From Flaccisagitta enflata (lineage: Eukaryota; Chaetognatha; Sagittoidea; Aphragmophora), in contig OZ231127.1 in the NCBI GenBank assembly GCA_965153355.1, forward strand, positions 41,664,001-41,728,000: 64,000 nucleotides of DNA, written 5' to 3'. A program made the translations under genes and the position numbers. The notes beneath the pieces are model-generated. The model searched no databases. It had not been told where the DNA came from and saw only the letters and a list, made by a program, of their open reading frames with translations. This document shows, one piece after another, positions 21,746-32,705 of this stretch. Numbering within the stretch: the stretch's first letter is position 1; the number at the start of each line of letters is the position of its first letter.

Positions 21746-22663
21746 GTGACATAAATAACTTAGGATGAAACAAATTGACTTAAAATGACTTAAGATGACT
21801 TACCATCTTGGCCATAAATATAAGAACAGTAGGTGTATAAGTTGATTTATTGACTTGATGTGAGTAGCAAACATATCAGACTGCATCTAATATTCAGTAT
21901 GACCATGTAGGGCATACACCAACACCTGCATTCACTTTGGCATTGACTCGTAGAGAGACTGGAGGTACTCTGGTGTGATATTGTTTGAAACCATTTATGC
22001 GATTCATTTCAGCCTTGCTTTGCTTGTTGATTTCCCCTGTTTCTGCAGGTTTTTCGTTTGAATCTTTGAGTTCTCAATTGGATTGAGATCCAAATTGATG
22101 TGGGCTAACCTTAGACGAGCTTAGCTCGTCGATCTTTAAGTATATCTGGCGTAGAGTGCCAGTGTACCATTCTCCATAAACTAAGAAAGATTTGCCCAAC
22201 CACTCTTGCAAAAAGCAATTATTTTATTCATTTGGCTCTCATTTCTAAACGAATAAAGATATAGGAACCAGTTTGGTCTCATTTGATAGATTTTTTGGAG
22301 ATGCAAATTTTGAAAAAAAAAATCATCTCTGTGCGATTAAAATCAAGCGAGTTATGACACTTTAAAGCTGTTCTTATATTTATGGCCAATATGGTAAAAT
22401 GACTTAGAAAGACATAAAATGATTATAAATGACTTATACGACAAAATTGACGAAATTGACTAAACAAAACGTAAAATGACTTAAAATGACTTACAATGAC
22501 TTAGAATGACTAAGAATGACTTAGAATGACTTAAAATGACCTAAAACGACTAAGAATAACTAAAAGTAATAAAAAAAGTAAAGTTTGACCAACGGACTAA
22601 CGGACCAACGCACCAACGGACAGACGGACGAACAAAGCGGGTTGTAGAGTCGCGACTAAAAAG
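21746..22663 (+). mobile_element. Family A-like copy with TTAAAATGAC array, split by a Tc1 element
   Basis: A (TTAAAATGAC)n array at 21760-21800 resumes at 22397-22560 after the Tc1 insertion. It is followed by GACGGACGAACAAAGCGGG and GAGTCGCGACTAAAAAG. The same order of parts is seen in the 24414-26029 and 61488-61709 copies. Confidence 0.65.
21801..22396 (-). mobile_element. Short Tc1/mariner-like element with 29-base inverted ends
   Basis: TACCATCTTGGCCATAAATA at the left and TATTTATGGCCAATATGGTA at the right are inverted, and the match continues through AAGAACAG. Read on the minus strand it keeps broken transposase remnants (MRPNWFLYLYSFRNE, then an LDLNPIE motif, then an ITPEYLQSLYESMP tail). 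It is a deletion derivative at 596 bases. It is related to the longer element at 6483-9213. Confidence 0.85.
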
Positions 22664-22944
22664 ATAGAAACCAAAACAAATTCCCACATTTTTGGATAAC
22701 TATTTTTGGCTGGGAATTCCTCTCTCTCTCGAGTTGTAGAGTCGCGTGCATGTGACTAAAAAGATGTATCATCCCAGTCAGGAAATGGCTCAACTTACGT
22801 TTCAAAAATTCGAAGTACATAATTCAACTTTTTTCCAATAATTGTCATGTGACTGAAAAATACATAAAATTTATAGGGTAACTAAATCAGACCATGTTCT
22901 TTTCCCTTTTTGACTCATGAAGATTTGAAACGAGTGCACTGTGG

Positions 22945-23880
22945 GCTGCATTGTGCTAGGTGGCTCATTGGGGATTAACATTACATCTTTTCTATTACAT
23001 TTTTCCCTATGAAATATACAGAGTGAAAAACATTTTTCTGCGTATTTTCAGATGTTATGAAACTATTTATATCCAATATTGACTCATTTCTATTGGATCA
23101 AGAGCTTTATGAGCTTAGAGTACAAACGAAGAGAAATTTGAGAAAATAAAGTGAAAAATACTGCTAAACTCTCTTACATTTAGTATTTAAATCGTCTGAT
23201 GTTTTGACCAAATCAATTAAATTTTTGTCTTTGTTCAATAAGATTCCACAAAAAAAATCATTTTTTTGCTCATTTAGCTCATTTTGCTCATTTTTCTTCC
23301 AATCAAATATAGATTTTTTTCTTTTATCCACATTATTACTTGTCCATTTTAGGCCAAGAAAATCGCAATTTGGACGTCGAAGGCCCGCTTGAGCCATAAC
23401 ATTCTGGATTCAGGACCCCTTGAGCTACATTTTGGCATAGGTGGCTCATTGTGCGTCCTTGTGCGATTTTTTATACTTATAGGGTAAAAAAAGCATGCAA
23501 ATTAGGTCAAATATGTAGTAATAGCAAACTAATTTAATAGTGCTAAAAATATAAAAAATAATGATTTTTAAAATTTTTCCAGACATTTAAACATTAATAA
23601 AGGAATCCAATCCAATATTGAAGATATCATGAGCTTTTTGTAATCTTAACAGATTATCCCAAAAAAATCGTTGATTTTTCTTGAAATGAAGTATCTTTCG
23701 TAGTAATGTCGATTTAGGTCACCTTTTTTCACTCTAAATTGCCTTAAAACCTGTCATATGGACCGGTAATGTATGCTCAAATGCTACCATGACCATTCTA
23801 CTTAGTTTGAGCCATACAGCAGAGATGAAAATTTTCACCCATATACCCAAGGAGCCATCTAGCGCAATCCGTGGCCCTTA
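22945..23880. repeat. Possible inverted-end element
   Basis: TGTGCTAGGTGGCTCATTGG near 22950 is roughly answered by the inverse of CCAAGGAGCCATCTAGCGCA near 23850. A third copy, GGTGGCTCATTGTGCG, lies near 23430. The match is imperfect. The interior is AT-rich and shows no gene. Confidence 0.4.
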
Positions 23881-24413
23881 GTGGGGTGACTGCATTATGT
23901 AAATGATTTTTTTTTGTTTAAAAGTGAATCTGAGCATATATTATCTTTATTCGTCACAAATGACAGAGCACACAACAACTATCTTGTGGTTGGAAAAAAA
24001 GAATTAAATAAAAAAAAGGGGTAGGTTCCGTCTGGACTTGAGGTAGTGGGGCAAACATAATGGAAAGACAGGTGGTACTAGGGGAATTATATCTAAAAAT
24101 TGAACTGATAAAAAGATGCTTTATTCCTCATCATGGTTGGTTGCTATGAAAAGGCATTTCCATGTTTTCCAACTGAAATTTCATTGTTATGAACAATTTA
24201 CAGCAACATTGCCCCTATTTGAATTTCCCACAACTAGTAATGTCTGTCCAAAAAAAAAGGTATCACGTAAACAGTAACTAAAATGCTTTTCACTTGATTT
24301 TACAGTAAATTACTCATAGAAAAGACAGTGAGCTGGTCAAGGGTGTCATGTATCATCACTAGAAATTGTGGTAATACAAAAAAATTAGCCAAATAAAATC
24401 TTATGTTGTTGAA
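23881..24413. other. Gene-free AT-rich interval
   Basis: No coding frame, RNA gene or repeat boundary could be identified. Confidence 0.45.
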
Positions 24414-24504
24414 AAACAAGGCCAACACCTATAAGTCGCGTGCAGGACACAAATAACTGAACTGACCTGACTCCTTATTGTATCTTTTTATTGAAAATCA
24501 GACT

Positions 24505-24868
24505 TAAACCAGACCCAAACCAGACCCAAACCAGACTCAAACCAGACTTGAACCAGTCCAAAACCAGACTCAAACCAGACTCAAACCAGACTCAAACCAG
24601 AATTAAACCAGACCTAAACCAGACATAAACCATTTTAAACCAGACATAAACCAGACCTAAACCAGACCTAAACCAGACATAAATCAGACATGAACCATAC
24701 TTTAACCAGACTTAAACCAGACTCAAGCCAGACTCAAACCAGACTCAAACAAGACTTAAACCAGACTCAAACCAGACTCAAACCAGACTCAAACCCGACT
24801 CAAACCAGACTCAAACCAGACATAAACCAGACTTAAACCAGACTTAAACCAGACTTAAACCAGACCTA
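24505..24868 (+). repeat. Minisatellite, 11-base AAACCAGACTC/T units
   Basis: About 32 units of 11 bases with single-base variants (ACTCAAACCAG, ACTTAAACCAG, ACATAAACCAG). It runs directly into the 15-base array. Confidence 0.9.
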
Positions 24869-25395
24869 AACCAGCAGACTTAAACCAGCAGACTTAAACC
24901 AGCAGACTTAAACCAGCAGACTTAAACCAGCAGACTTAAACCAGCAGACTTAAACCAGCAGACTTAAACCAGCAGACTCAAACCAGCAGACTCAAACCAG
25001 CAGACTCAAACCAGCAGACTCAAACCAGCAGACTTAAACCAGCAGACCTAAACCAGCAGACCTAAACCAGCAGACTTAAACCAGCAGACTTAAACCAGCA
25101 GATTTAAACCAGCAGACTTGAACCAGCAGACTTGAACCAGCAGACTAGAACCAGCAGACTAAAACCAGCAGACTAAAACCAGCAGACTAAAACTAGCAGA
25201 CTAAAACCAGCAGACTTAAACCAGCAGACATAAACCAGCAGACTTAAACCAGCAGACTTAAACCAGCAGACTTAATCCAGCAGACTTAAACCAGCAGACT
25301 TAAACCGGCAGACCTAAACCAGCAGACATAAACCAGCCGACTTAACCAGCAGACCTAAACCAGCTGACCTAAATCAGCCGACATAAACCAGCCAA
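24869..25395 (+). repeat. Minisatellite, 15-base CTTAAACCAGCAGAC units
   Basis: About 35 units of 15 bases, formed from the 11-base unit by gain of GCAG (AACCAGCAGACTTA). There are no unique spacers between units, so this is not a CRISPR array. Confidence 0.9.
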
Positions 25396-25409
25396 CCCAA
25401 ACATGTTAT

Positions 25410-25925
25410 ATGACCAAAAATGACCTGAAATGTTCCAAAATGACTTAAAATGACTTAAAACTGTTCTAAATGCCCCAAAAACGACACAAATGACTTAAAT
25501 GAACAAAGTGACATAAATGATCAAAAATGACCAAAAATGACTAAAAGCAACCAAAAATGACCAAAAGCAACCAAAAATGACCATAGACAACTAAAAAATG
25601 ACTCAAAATAACTCCAGATGACCCAAATTGACCAAAAAAGCAAAGTGTTATTAAAAACTACAAAAGCCAAAAAAAAAATCTTAAAGTGACTTAGAATGAG
25701 TTAGAATGAGTTAGAATGAGTTAGAATGAGTTAGAATGACTTAGAATGACTTAAAAAACATAGAATGACTTAAAATGACTTAAAATGACTTATAATAACA
25801 TAAAATGACAAAATTGACAAAAAATGACAAAATGACTTAAGTGACTTAAATTAACTGAAATTGACTTAGAATGACTTAAAATGACTTAGAATGACTTAAA
25901 ATGACATAAAATACCCTAAAATGAC
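25410..25925 (+). repeat. Degenerate TTAGAATGAC / AAAATGACC array
   Basis: About 50 units near 10 bases, including four exact GAATGAGTTA units at 25690-25735. The same unit occurs in the family A copies at 21746-22663 and 61488-61709. Confidence 0.85.
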
Positions 25926-26176
25926 GTAAAACAACGAAAAAAAGCTAAGTGTTACCGACGGACCGACCGACCGACCGACCGACCGACCGACGGAGAGGGT
26001 TATAGAGTCGCGTGCACGCGACTAAAAAGCAAATTTTTTTTTACTCAAAACAGAAGTTATTTGCAAACTCAGGGACTGTTCTAGTGCATATTTTCTTTTA
26101 AATTTTCAATAAAAAATCTTTTCTTAACTAGTCATATTTAGTAAATCATTTCTTGGCACAAGAATATTCATTTAAG

Positions 26177-26357
26177 TACAGTTGAACCCTGCTCCAACAG
26201 ACCTGCTTTTAATGGAATCCCGCTTATAGCAGATATCTATTCTTGGTCCCTTCAATGGGTTTTCTTTTATCTCTCATATTGGCTATAACAAAATGCAACC
26301 TGTAATAGATAAAACTTGTTGGTCCCCTGAAATCCGTTAGAGCGAGGTTTAACTGTA
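26177..26357. mobile_element. Pogo/Tigger-like MITE
   Basis: TACAGTTGAACCCTGCTC at the left and GAGCGAGGTTTAACTGTA at the right are inverted, with TA on both sides. The CAGTTGAACC ends and the TTGGTCCCCTGAAATCCGTT inner block are typical of Tigger-type elements. At 181 bases it has no coding capacity. Confidence 0.75.
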
Positions 26358-26698
26358 CATAGATATACTCAAAAAGTTTTGAAAAACTCTACAAATGGTA
26401 TTCAGACATTGTTTTTTCCACACAAAAAAAATTGTAGCTCTGTAGCTCTTTCAGACTGACAATATGTTCTCTAAGAATATTGCTCGTTTGGCCACTAGGG
26501 AGCAAGTTCATCTGTGACAGTCCTTGCCAGTGGGCAAATGTCCAATACTCTTACAGAACATAATATGGGAAAGTAAAAATCACCGAAATAAATTCTATTT
26601 TCGTCAACATAAAATGCGTTAATCCAAACAGCATTCAAACAAATCAGTTACATAGCAACAATTCTACTACATGGAATCATGTGTGTGCTACAGGGGAA

Positions 26699-26852
26699 GA
26701 ACAAGGCCGGATACACGGCCATCAGTTGCGGACGGGTGGGCAGGGGCGGAAATGCGCGTTTTCCCACTTTTCAACTTGATGGTTACGGACCGACGGACCG
26801 ACGGACGGACGGACAAAGCCTCTTATAGAGTTGCGTGTCCGCAACTAAAAAA
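26699..26852 (+). mobile_element. Family A repeat, complete short copy
   Basis: AACAAGGCCGGATACACGGC to GAGTTGCGTGTCCGCAAC and TAAAAAA, with a (CGGA)n core. Confidence 0.85.
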
Positions 26853-27048
26853 GGGAAAAGGGGGAAAAATTGAATAAAAAAAAGAATCAGGGAATTCGAT
26901 TTAATTACGTTTTTTTCGTCTTTTCGCAACAGAGCTACCAAAGAACTCAAAACAACGTTGGCATGACCCCCCCCCCTACCCTTGGGGGCCCAAAAAATTG
27001 GTCAAAGGGCCCTTTTTGCCATGTCTCCATTCTGTCTTTAAAAGAAAT

Positions 27049-27105
27049 AGTCGCAAAAGCGTTAGATGGGCAGCAGTACCCGTTGCCCCTATGCATGGAC
27101 GTCAT
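27049..27105 (+). repeat. Family B terminal fragment
   Basis: AGTCGCAAAAGCGTTAGATG followed by GGCAGCAGTACCCGTTGCCC matches the end of the family B copies at 38902 and 63788. The rest of the element is absent. Confidence 0.7.
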
Positions 27106-27268
27106 TTGACAAATTTGACCCATCTTCGCCATCTGTCTGATGTCAGAGGACAACATTAGTACACGTTTCTATACATAGATGCCGCACCTTTTAATTGCAA
27201 ATAGCTTCAACGAAAGCAAAGTACATTCACCGCCCCTGCTGCTTCTCCTGAGTCCCTGCTGTCCCTAG

Positions 27269-27584
27269 TGGAATGTCAAGAAGCAAGTACAATTTTGCGT
27301 TTGACTGAAATGCCTTTAAAATCGTCAGCATTCTTTCTTCTTGTATTTGTAAAACCAAGGTTAATTCAGAAGAAATGGAAAACAATTTCGGTCACGTTGC
27401 ATTCTTTAGAATCACGTTATTTGCCACTATATAAACGGCTTTTCTTTGCAATTCTTTACTCATTTGCGTAAATATTTGTCGACTTTTGTCATAGAACTTA
27501 TCCTTAATTTCTCAATCTGCGCTTCTTCTTCTTTGATACTGCGTTAACAAAAGAACTGAAACAAAGTGACTCTCAGCTACTTCA
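27269..27584 (+). repeat. 5' LTR
   Basis: TGGAATGTCAAGAAG to GCTACTTCA. It contains a TATA box (TATATAAA at about 27428) that could drive the element. Confidence 0.9.
27428..27435 (+). promoter_or_regulatory. TATA box of the LTR promoter
   Basis: CACTATATAAACGG within the 5' LTR, repeated at the same offset in the 3' LTR (about 31768). Its position about 155 bases before the LTR end is usual for a U3/R boundary. Confidence 0.6.
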
Positions 27585-27881
27585 CTGGTTGCATCGCTGG
27601 TTTCTTTCTTACTCAAAGTTTTTCTGCCATTGTTTTTTTTTCCATTGGCCTGAAATCTTTTCTCCGAATTGCCTACCACTCGCATTCTTTCAGACTCGCT
27701 TTTGATAAATCGTCACTCTCCCAATTGTCTGCACTGTCTGTATCATCACTCTCCCTTCAGAAAATTGCTCGAGCTTGTTTTGCCCTGTGACGATTTTGAA
27801 AAACGGCGGGGTCGGTTATCTTCGTATCAAGAAATCTCATCTTATTCTTGTATCTTCCATTCAAAACTTTTCTATTTCAAA

Positions 27882-29054
27882 ATGTCGTCGTTGTTTTCCG
27901 AGTTGAGTTTGGCAGAGTTGACACAAGCGGTCAGGGCTAAGACCGCAGATCTCCGTGCACATATTGGACCATGTGCAGATTATATGTGTGACGTTTGCGG
28001 CAAATTGGCGTCGCAACACATCGGCGGTGTCGTCACGGGTTGTGTCGACAAGGAAATTGACGAGGCGGAGATCAAGGCTACACTGATTGATCAACTCCAG
28101 TCGGCGGAGGACACATTGAACAGGTTAAAGGCCGAGAGGTCTCTCGGTCTGCAGGTCAGTCAAATGTTGCTTGAGAAAGTCGAAATGACAAATGAACTGT
28201 GTAGTCTCAAAATGGTTGCGTCAGAGAATGTTGTTGTCTTGAGAGAAGTAAATAAACTGTGGGCTAGTTATGTGTCGGGAAGAATTGAACCTAGTGTTCT
28301 GGTTGCTCGCCTCAAAAATGATTATGGTTATGATATTCCTCTTGCTTCATTTCCCCCACCTCCCTTGTTGACTCCAGTACAATCTCTCACGGGATCTGGT
28401 ACGGACAGTGGAACGGAGGGGAACGACGCTGACGCAGCGGCAGCGGCAGCGGCAGCGGCAGCAGCAGCGGCGGCGACGGCAGCAGCAGCTGCAGGAGCAA
28501 TGGGCAATGCGAGTGATTTAGCCGACGGTGACAAAGTTGGTAAGTCTGCAAAGACTATTAAGGTCACTTTCTCCCATTATGACACAGCTATTAAACATTT
28601 GCAGAAAGAGCAATCACTTCTCAATGAAATCGGTTTGTTGTATCCAACTGTCAATTGCAATACGAAAATATCTATGGTAATCTCACACTGTGATGCAGAC
28701 GTCAAAGGAATTGCTATCGCTGTCCGTGATGCGACTAAGACTCCTTTCACATCAGTAGATCAGTTTTTAGACGCTTTTAGAATGGAGAGATTTCCTTCTT
28801 TTCACAATGATTGCAGAATTGCGTTCAAGGTTTTGAAGCAAAATGATGAAACGTGTATGCAGTTTTATTTCAAGTTTGTTTATCTGCTTAGAGCAATGAA
28901 GCGCAACATCGAGGAGTATCATGATGACTTTTTGAACAAATTGCGTCACCACAAAGTTAAGAACTGGGTTAGATACTATCCAAGGAAAGGTCGTGACCTC
29001 CATGATATTGCGGCTCATTGCAATGAAATAGAGGAGTCTTTTGGGTTTGCATAA
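27882..29054 (+). CDS. Gag-like protein of the LTR retrotransposon
   Basis: A 390-codon frame from the ATG at 27882, which follows TTTCAAA about 300 bases after the LTR. A CDVCG cysteine pair lies near residue 47, an acidic coiled segment at 60-100 and a poly-Ala tract coded by GCA/GCG repeats at about 186-205. The second half (IKHLQKEQSLLNEIG onward) is helical and resembles retrotransposon capsid regions in length and composition. It stops at TAA 29052-29054. The zinc knuckle expected at its C-terminus lies in the +1 frame just beyond. This is family-level recognition only. Confidence 0.7.
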   Translation: MSSLFSELSLAELTQAVRAKTADLRAHIGPCADYMCDVCGKLASQHIGGVVTGCVDKEIDEAEIKATLIDQLQSAEDTLNRLKAERSLGLQVSQMLLEKVEMTNELCSLKMVASENVVVLREVNKLWASYVSGRIEPSVLVARLKNDYGYDIPLASFPPPPLLTPVQSLTGSGTDSGTEGNDADAAAAAAAAAAAAAATAAAAAGAMGNASDLADGDKVGKSAKTIKVTFSHYDTAIKHLQKEQSLLNEIGLLYPTVNCNTKISMVISHCDADVKGIAIAVRDATKTPFTSVDQFLDAFRMERFPSFHNDCRIAFKVLKQNDETCMQFYFKFVYLLRAMKRNIEEYHDDFLNKLRHHKVKNWVRYYPRKGRDLHDIAAHCNEIEESFGFA

Positions 29055-29418
29055 GTCGGGTGTGGATGACGATAGTGATGCTGACGACGACGGCGAATGT
29101 GAACATGGTGAATATGGTTCTCATTCGGGCTCCGGGGGGCATGGTGCTATGGCTCTCTCATTCACTCGCGCTGACCAATGGTGCCTGGAGGAGGGATGCT
29201 GTTGGCACTGTTTTCAGCAGCACTCACGATCGGACGGGACGTGCAAGGACGGTCCTTGCATCTTTTGCGGGAAAAAAGGACATCTCTCAATCAAGTGTTA
29301 TTCTGCACCGGAGGGGAAAGAGGCGTTCAAGGCGGTTTTTCTCAATTCAAATTCCACCTCTTCCTCCTCTGCACTCTGGGCTGAGTGCGCCGATGCGACA
29401 ACGGCTAAGGAACAATGA
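29041..29418 (+). CDS. Zinc-knuckle frame of the LTR element (nucleocapsid-like)
   Basis: Overlaps the end of the gag frame by 14 bases in the +1 phase. It holds a C-x2-C-x4-H-x4-C knuckle, CIFCGKKGHLSIKC, preceded by a Cys/His-rich stretch that may be a second, degenerate knuckle. Being one frame away, it is reached either by +1 frameshifting or not at all after an indel. An in-frame TGA at 29416-29418 separates it from the poly-Gln frame. Confidence 0.65.
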   Translation: MGLHKSGVDDDSDADDDGECEHGEYGSHSGSGGHGAMALSFTRADQWCLEEGCCWHCFQQHSRSDGTCKDGPCIFCGKKGHLSIKCYSAPEGKEAFKAVFLNSNSTSSSSALWAECADATTAKEQ

Positions 29419-29421
29419 CAG

Positions 29422-29510
29422 TTGGCGACGATGATCTCGTCTCTCTCTTCATCATCATCGTCGTCTTTTGAAGAGAACTTTCTATCAAAATCAGCGTTGA
29501 GTCTAATGTC

Positions 29511-29605
<95 letters not shown>

Positions 29606-30495
29606 CACAATCGTTCTTAGGTGTTAATCATCTGAAATCTCAGCAACAGCATCATCAGCAAAATCGGCGAGTTTCTCATGCTATAACAAGTGGAGATAGC
29701 GTTGATGCAACGGTCAGGAAGATCGAAGAAATGACTTTCTGCACTCTCAAGATTTCGCAATTTTGGTTCGTCAAAAAGCTCTTCTGCAGTGGAAAAAGAA
29801 ATCTTGGAAAAAAGGGACACGGACAGATCGACTTATATCTGTCAGAGGAAATGCCAAACTCACAACAACGATCGGAAAACATCCCAGTCTTGCAGTCGGT
29901 GTCGAGCGCCTATCATTGTGGCCGACCGGCTGAAATGGCCCCGGAGCAGGAGAGTTATGGGCCCTGGACTGTGGGGGTGACAACGGTTCCCATGGCTTTG
30001 GGAAATTCATTTCGGGAAAAGCAGCCTAGCATCTTGGGCTGTTTCTTACTTATGGTCTTACTCTACTTGGTCTTCACGGAAGTGGCTAGGCATCGCCACG
30101 TCAACTCTGATGGCCCTCATCGTCTCACGGATAACTTCTTTTCATCAATTCCTGGTGAAATTCCTCTCATATCGGCATCATCAAATCCAACCATGGACAA
30201 TTCTCTACTTCGGTTCTCCGCTCCAGACTTTGGTCGTCCAATGGTAAAGATGAAATGTGGGGTGGAGTGCATCCTGGCTGATAGGAGGAGGGGTGGGAGG
30301 ATGAAGAGGAAGGTGATGGTTAAGGTCTCCTCTCTGTTTTGCACCACTCTTGTCAAATGCGCGGAAATGTCTTGGATGGATGAGTCAGCGCCGGAGCACT
30401 GTGCCCAGCCGTCGACCCACAAGAAATTGGCGATTACTCCTGGAAATGGCAATGTCAAGGCTGACATTCTGGACTTTCTTTTCGATCCGTTCTGA
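29422..30495 (+). other. Open frame with poly-Gln in the LTR element, identity unknown
   Basis: 357 codons in the same phase as the zinc-knuckle frame, beginning after its TGA. A Ser run is followed by about 30 Gln from a (CAA)n array at 29512-29602. The rest shows no protease, reverse transcriptase or integrase motif that I recognise. It may be a degenerate or recombined pol region, or a non-coding filler that happens to be open. Confidence 0.4.
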
Positions 30496-31608
30496 GAGAA
30501 TTTTAAAAATGTTTTTTTCCTTTGTTAACTTTTTTGTGGAAAGTTGCATAGCGGCGGTGATGGTGTAATGAATAATTGCTTTCATATTTCCTAATCTATT
30601 TTTGTTTGGTGTAAGCATAACATTAAGTGAGCGGTAAAATACTGCCTGCGCCCCGAGTCAGTGTCAAAGAGGTGGAGTGGGTAATTTTTTCATTTTGCGT
30701 TGCGTAATATAAAGGTGGCGGAAATTGATCGATTATTACACCTGGATTTTTGTTTTCTTTTTAAGAGACTGATTCTTTTCCGTCGGTTAGCTATGCTTAA
30801 TGTAATGTGGTGGAGAAAGTTGTTTTACTTAACGACTGGTTGTTTAACGTGTGCAATATGGTTTTTCTCTTTTAGATTTTTTCTATCTGTCAGTTGGTCA
30901 GTCTGTTGCACTTTTAGTAGATGGGTATCTTTTGTCTGTGTTGGCCAATTGGATATTCCTTTTTTGGTCATGTAGACGCGATTGCTAAAGCTTCCTTTTA
31001 GTCCATTTACAAATTTAATGTTTAGTGCCCTTGTCCATCTATGGCCTGATAAACGAGGGAAGTGCTCTCCGTGTAATGGTATCCTTTTGTGATGTGATTA
31101 TTTTAGTGAGTGCATGCCTAATCAGTTGTATTCGATCCATATTTATCGGTATTGAGCCTGAACTGGCCCTGGTAAAGGCTGGTTTTGGTGACTGATTGAT
31201 TGTGTATGTAAATTTGCTCTGTAGTTTGGAATCACTCCAGAGTGGTTGCAACCTCAAGCCTGAGATTAGGCAGGGGATGGCAATTGCTATGATTCATAGA
31301 CGGATAATGTCAAATGTGGTAATGTGAGGATAAACCCTAATTTAGATGACATTCTGGATGTATATTGGCGTTCTCTTTTACAAATTAAGTAAACTTCATT
31401 TTTCGAGAGTACAAGAATCTTTTCCTTTTTTTTTATCTGTCTCGAATGTGGAAAAACTGTAGTGGTATTCTAACGACTTATCATTTCGTCTTGTGTTAAC
31501 TCAATTCTTTTCTTTTCCAGAAGCTGAATGATTGAGCCGTTTGGTGAGTGGTGGTCGTGTACTTGGGGCACGAGATTTTCATCACGTGCCAATTGGTGCG
31601 CGGCCGAG
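30496..31608. other. Non-coding 3' interior of the LTR element
   Basis: T-rich sequence with no substantial frame between the last open frame and the 3' LTR. A clear polypurine tract next to the LTR is not visible. Confidence 0.5.
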
Positions 31609-31924
31609 TGGAATGTCAAGAAGCAAGTACAATTTTGCGTTTGACTGAAATGCCTTTAAAATCGTCAGCATTCTTTCTTCTTGTATTTGTAAAACCAAGG
31701 TTAATTCAGAAGAAATGGAAAACAATTTCGGTCACGTCGCATTCTTTAGAATCACGTTATTTGCCACTATATAAACGGCTTTTCTTTGCAATTCTTTACT
31801 CATTTGCGTAAATATTTGTCGACTTTTGTAATAGAACTTATCCTTAATTTCTCAATCTGCGCTTCTTCTTCTTTGATACTGCGTTAACAAAAAAACTGAA
31901 ACAAAGTGACTCTCAGCTACTTCA
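31609..31924 (+). repeat. 3' LTR
   Basis: 316 bases matching the 5' LTR with three substitutions (for example GTCACGTCGC against GTCACGTTGC). Confidence 0.9.
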
Positions 31925-32355
31925 CTCCCTCCTGACCCTCTGCTGCCTTTTGGTCCTGTTTTCTAGGGATGCGATGATTTATTTCCAGCAACAGATGATC
32001 AGATATTAAATTTTTTTTCCATCTGCAATAACTACTAAAGAGATAAAAAGTGTAACTTCAAATTTGAAACTTAGAATTGTTATCACCTTAGCTACAAGCA
32101 CAACCTAATTTTTCCATGGCAAAAGGCTCCAATGGATTTTTTCTTTCTCTAGTAATGATACATAGAGGAAAATGTTAGTCTAAATTACTTTCTGACTAAT
32201 GTATGTTTACGCTTTGTTTGAAACTGGTATAATTCACTTTGTACAAGGCATATCTATCAGTCTATCAGTCTGAAATTTAAATAAAAAATTTATCCATTAT
32301 TTGCGTTATTATATATGAAACGCCCTTAGTGCTATGTGAGTTCATGTGGGTGTGA
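31925..32355. other. Gene-free interval
   Basis: AT-rich sequence after the LTR element in which I see no feature. Confidence 0.45.
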
Positions 32356-32366
32356 GGTGGTTAGAG

Positions 32367-32705
32367 GGGCAGTGGCCCCAAAGCGGCCGATGACCTATAC
32401 TGTTTTTATCTCTTTCAGACCGGAATTTGAGCCTTGAGACTGGAATTTGAGCCTCCAGACTGCAATTTGAGCCTCCAGACTTGGATTTAAGCCCCGAGAC
32501 TAGAATTTGAGCCTTGAGACTAGGATTTGATCCTTGCAGCTGGAATTTGAGCCTTGGGGCTGGGATGTGAGCCTTGGGGCAGGAATATGAGTCTCGGGGC
32601 TGGGAAGTCAGCCCCGGGGGTGGCATTTGACTCAAATTTGACTGAAATTTGAATCAAATTTGCATTGAGGCTAGGATTTGAGCTTGAGACTGGGATTTGA
32701 GCTTT
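32367..32705. mobile_element. Family B element, partial, with minisatellite
   Basis: GGGGCAGTGGCCCCAAAGCG then CCGATGACCTATACTG, followed by about twelve units near 22 bases around GACTGGAATTTGAGCCTTG. The closing block is missing and dispersed repeat R follows. Confidence 0.75.

Larger units (their letters stand above)
21330..22870. repeat. Dispersed repeat split by family A and Tc1 insertions
   Basis: 21330-21540 (CTAGCGTCATAAAAGTTAGA) and 22690-22860 (AATTCAACTTTTTTCCAAT) match successive parts of the uninterrupted copy at about 42205-42580. The intervening 1.1 kb is family A material and a short Tc1 element. Confidence 0.65.
24414..26029 (+). mobile_element. Family A repeat expanded to 1.6 kb by internal minisatellites
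   Basis: Starts AACAAGGCCAACACCTATAA then GTCGCGTGCAGG, and ends TAGAGTCGCGTGCACGCGAC then TAAAAAG. Between them lie an AAACCAGACTT-type array (24505-24860), a 15-base CTTAAACCAGCAGAC array (24870-25395), an AAAATGACC and TTAGAATGAC array (25410-25925) and a (GACC)n core (25958-25990). No protein frame survives. Confidence 0.8.
27269..31924 (+). mobile_element. LTR retrotransposon, 4.66 kb, gag-bearing and probably non-autonomous
   Basis: Two direct repeats of 316 bases (27269-27584 and 31609-31924) begin TG and end CA and differ at only three positions that I could count, so insertion was recent. A possible primer binding site TGGTTGCATCGCTGG starts at about 27587. The interior holds a gag frame, an offset zinc-knuckle frame and a poly-Gln frame. 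I find no protease, reverse transcriptase, RNase H or integrase motif. No clear target duplication is visible. Confidence 0.88.

Noticed and set aside
24869-25395. CRISPR-like regular array
   Set aside because: The 15-base units are head to tail with no unique spacers, and the genome is eukaryotic. It is a minisatellite.
29422-30495. Pol polyprotein of the LTR element
   Set aside because: The frame is open, but no protease, reverse transcriptase or integrase motif can be seen and a poly-Gln array drives part of its length.
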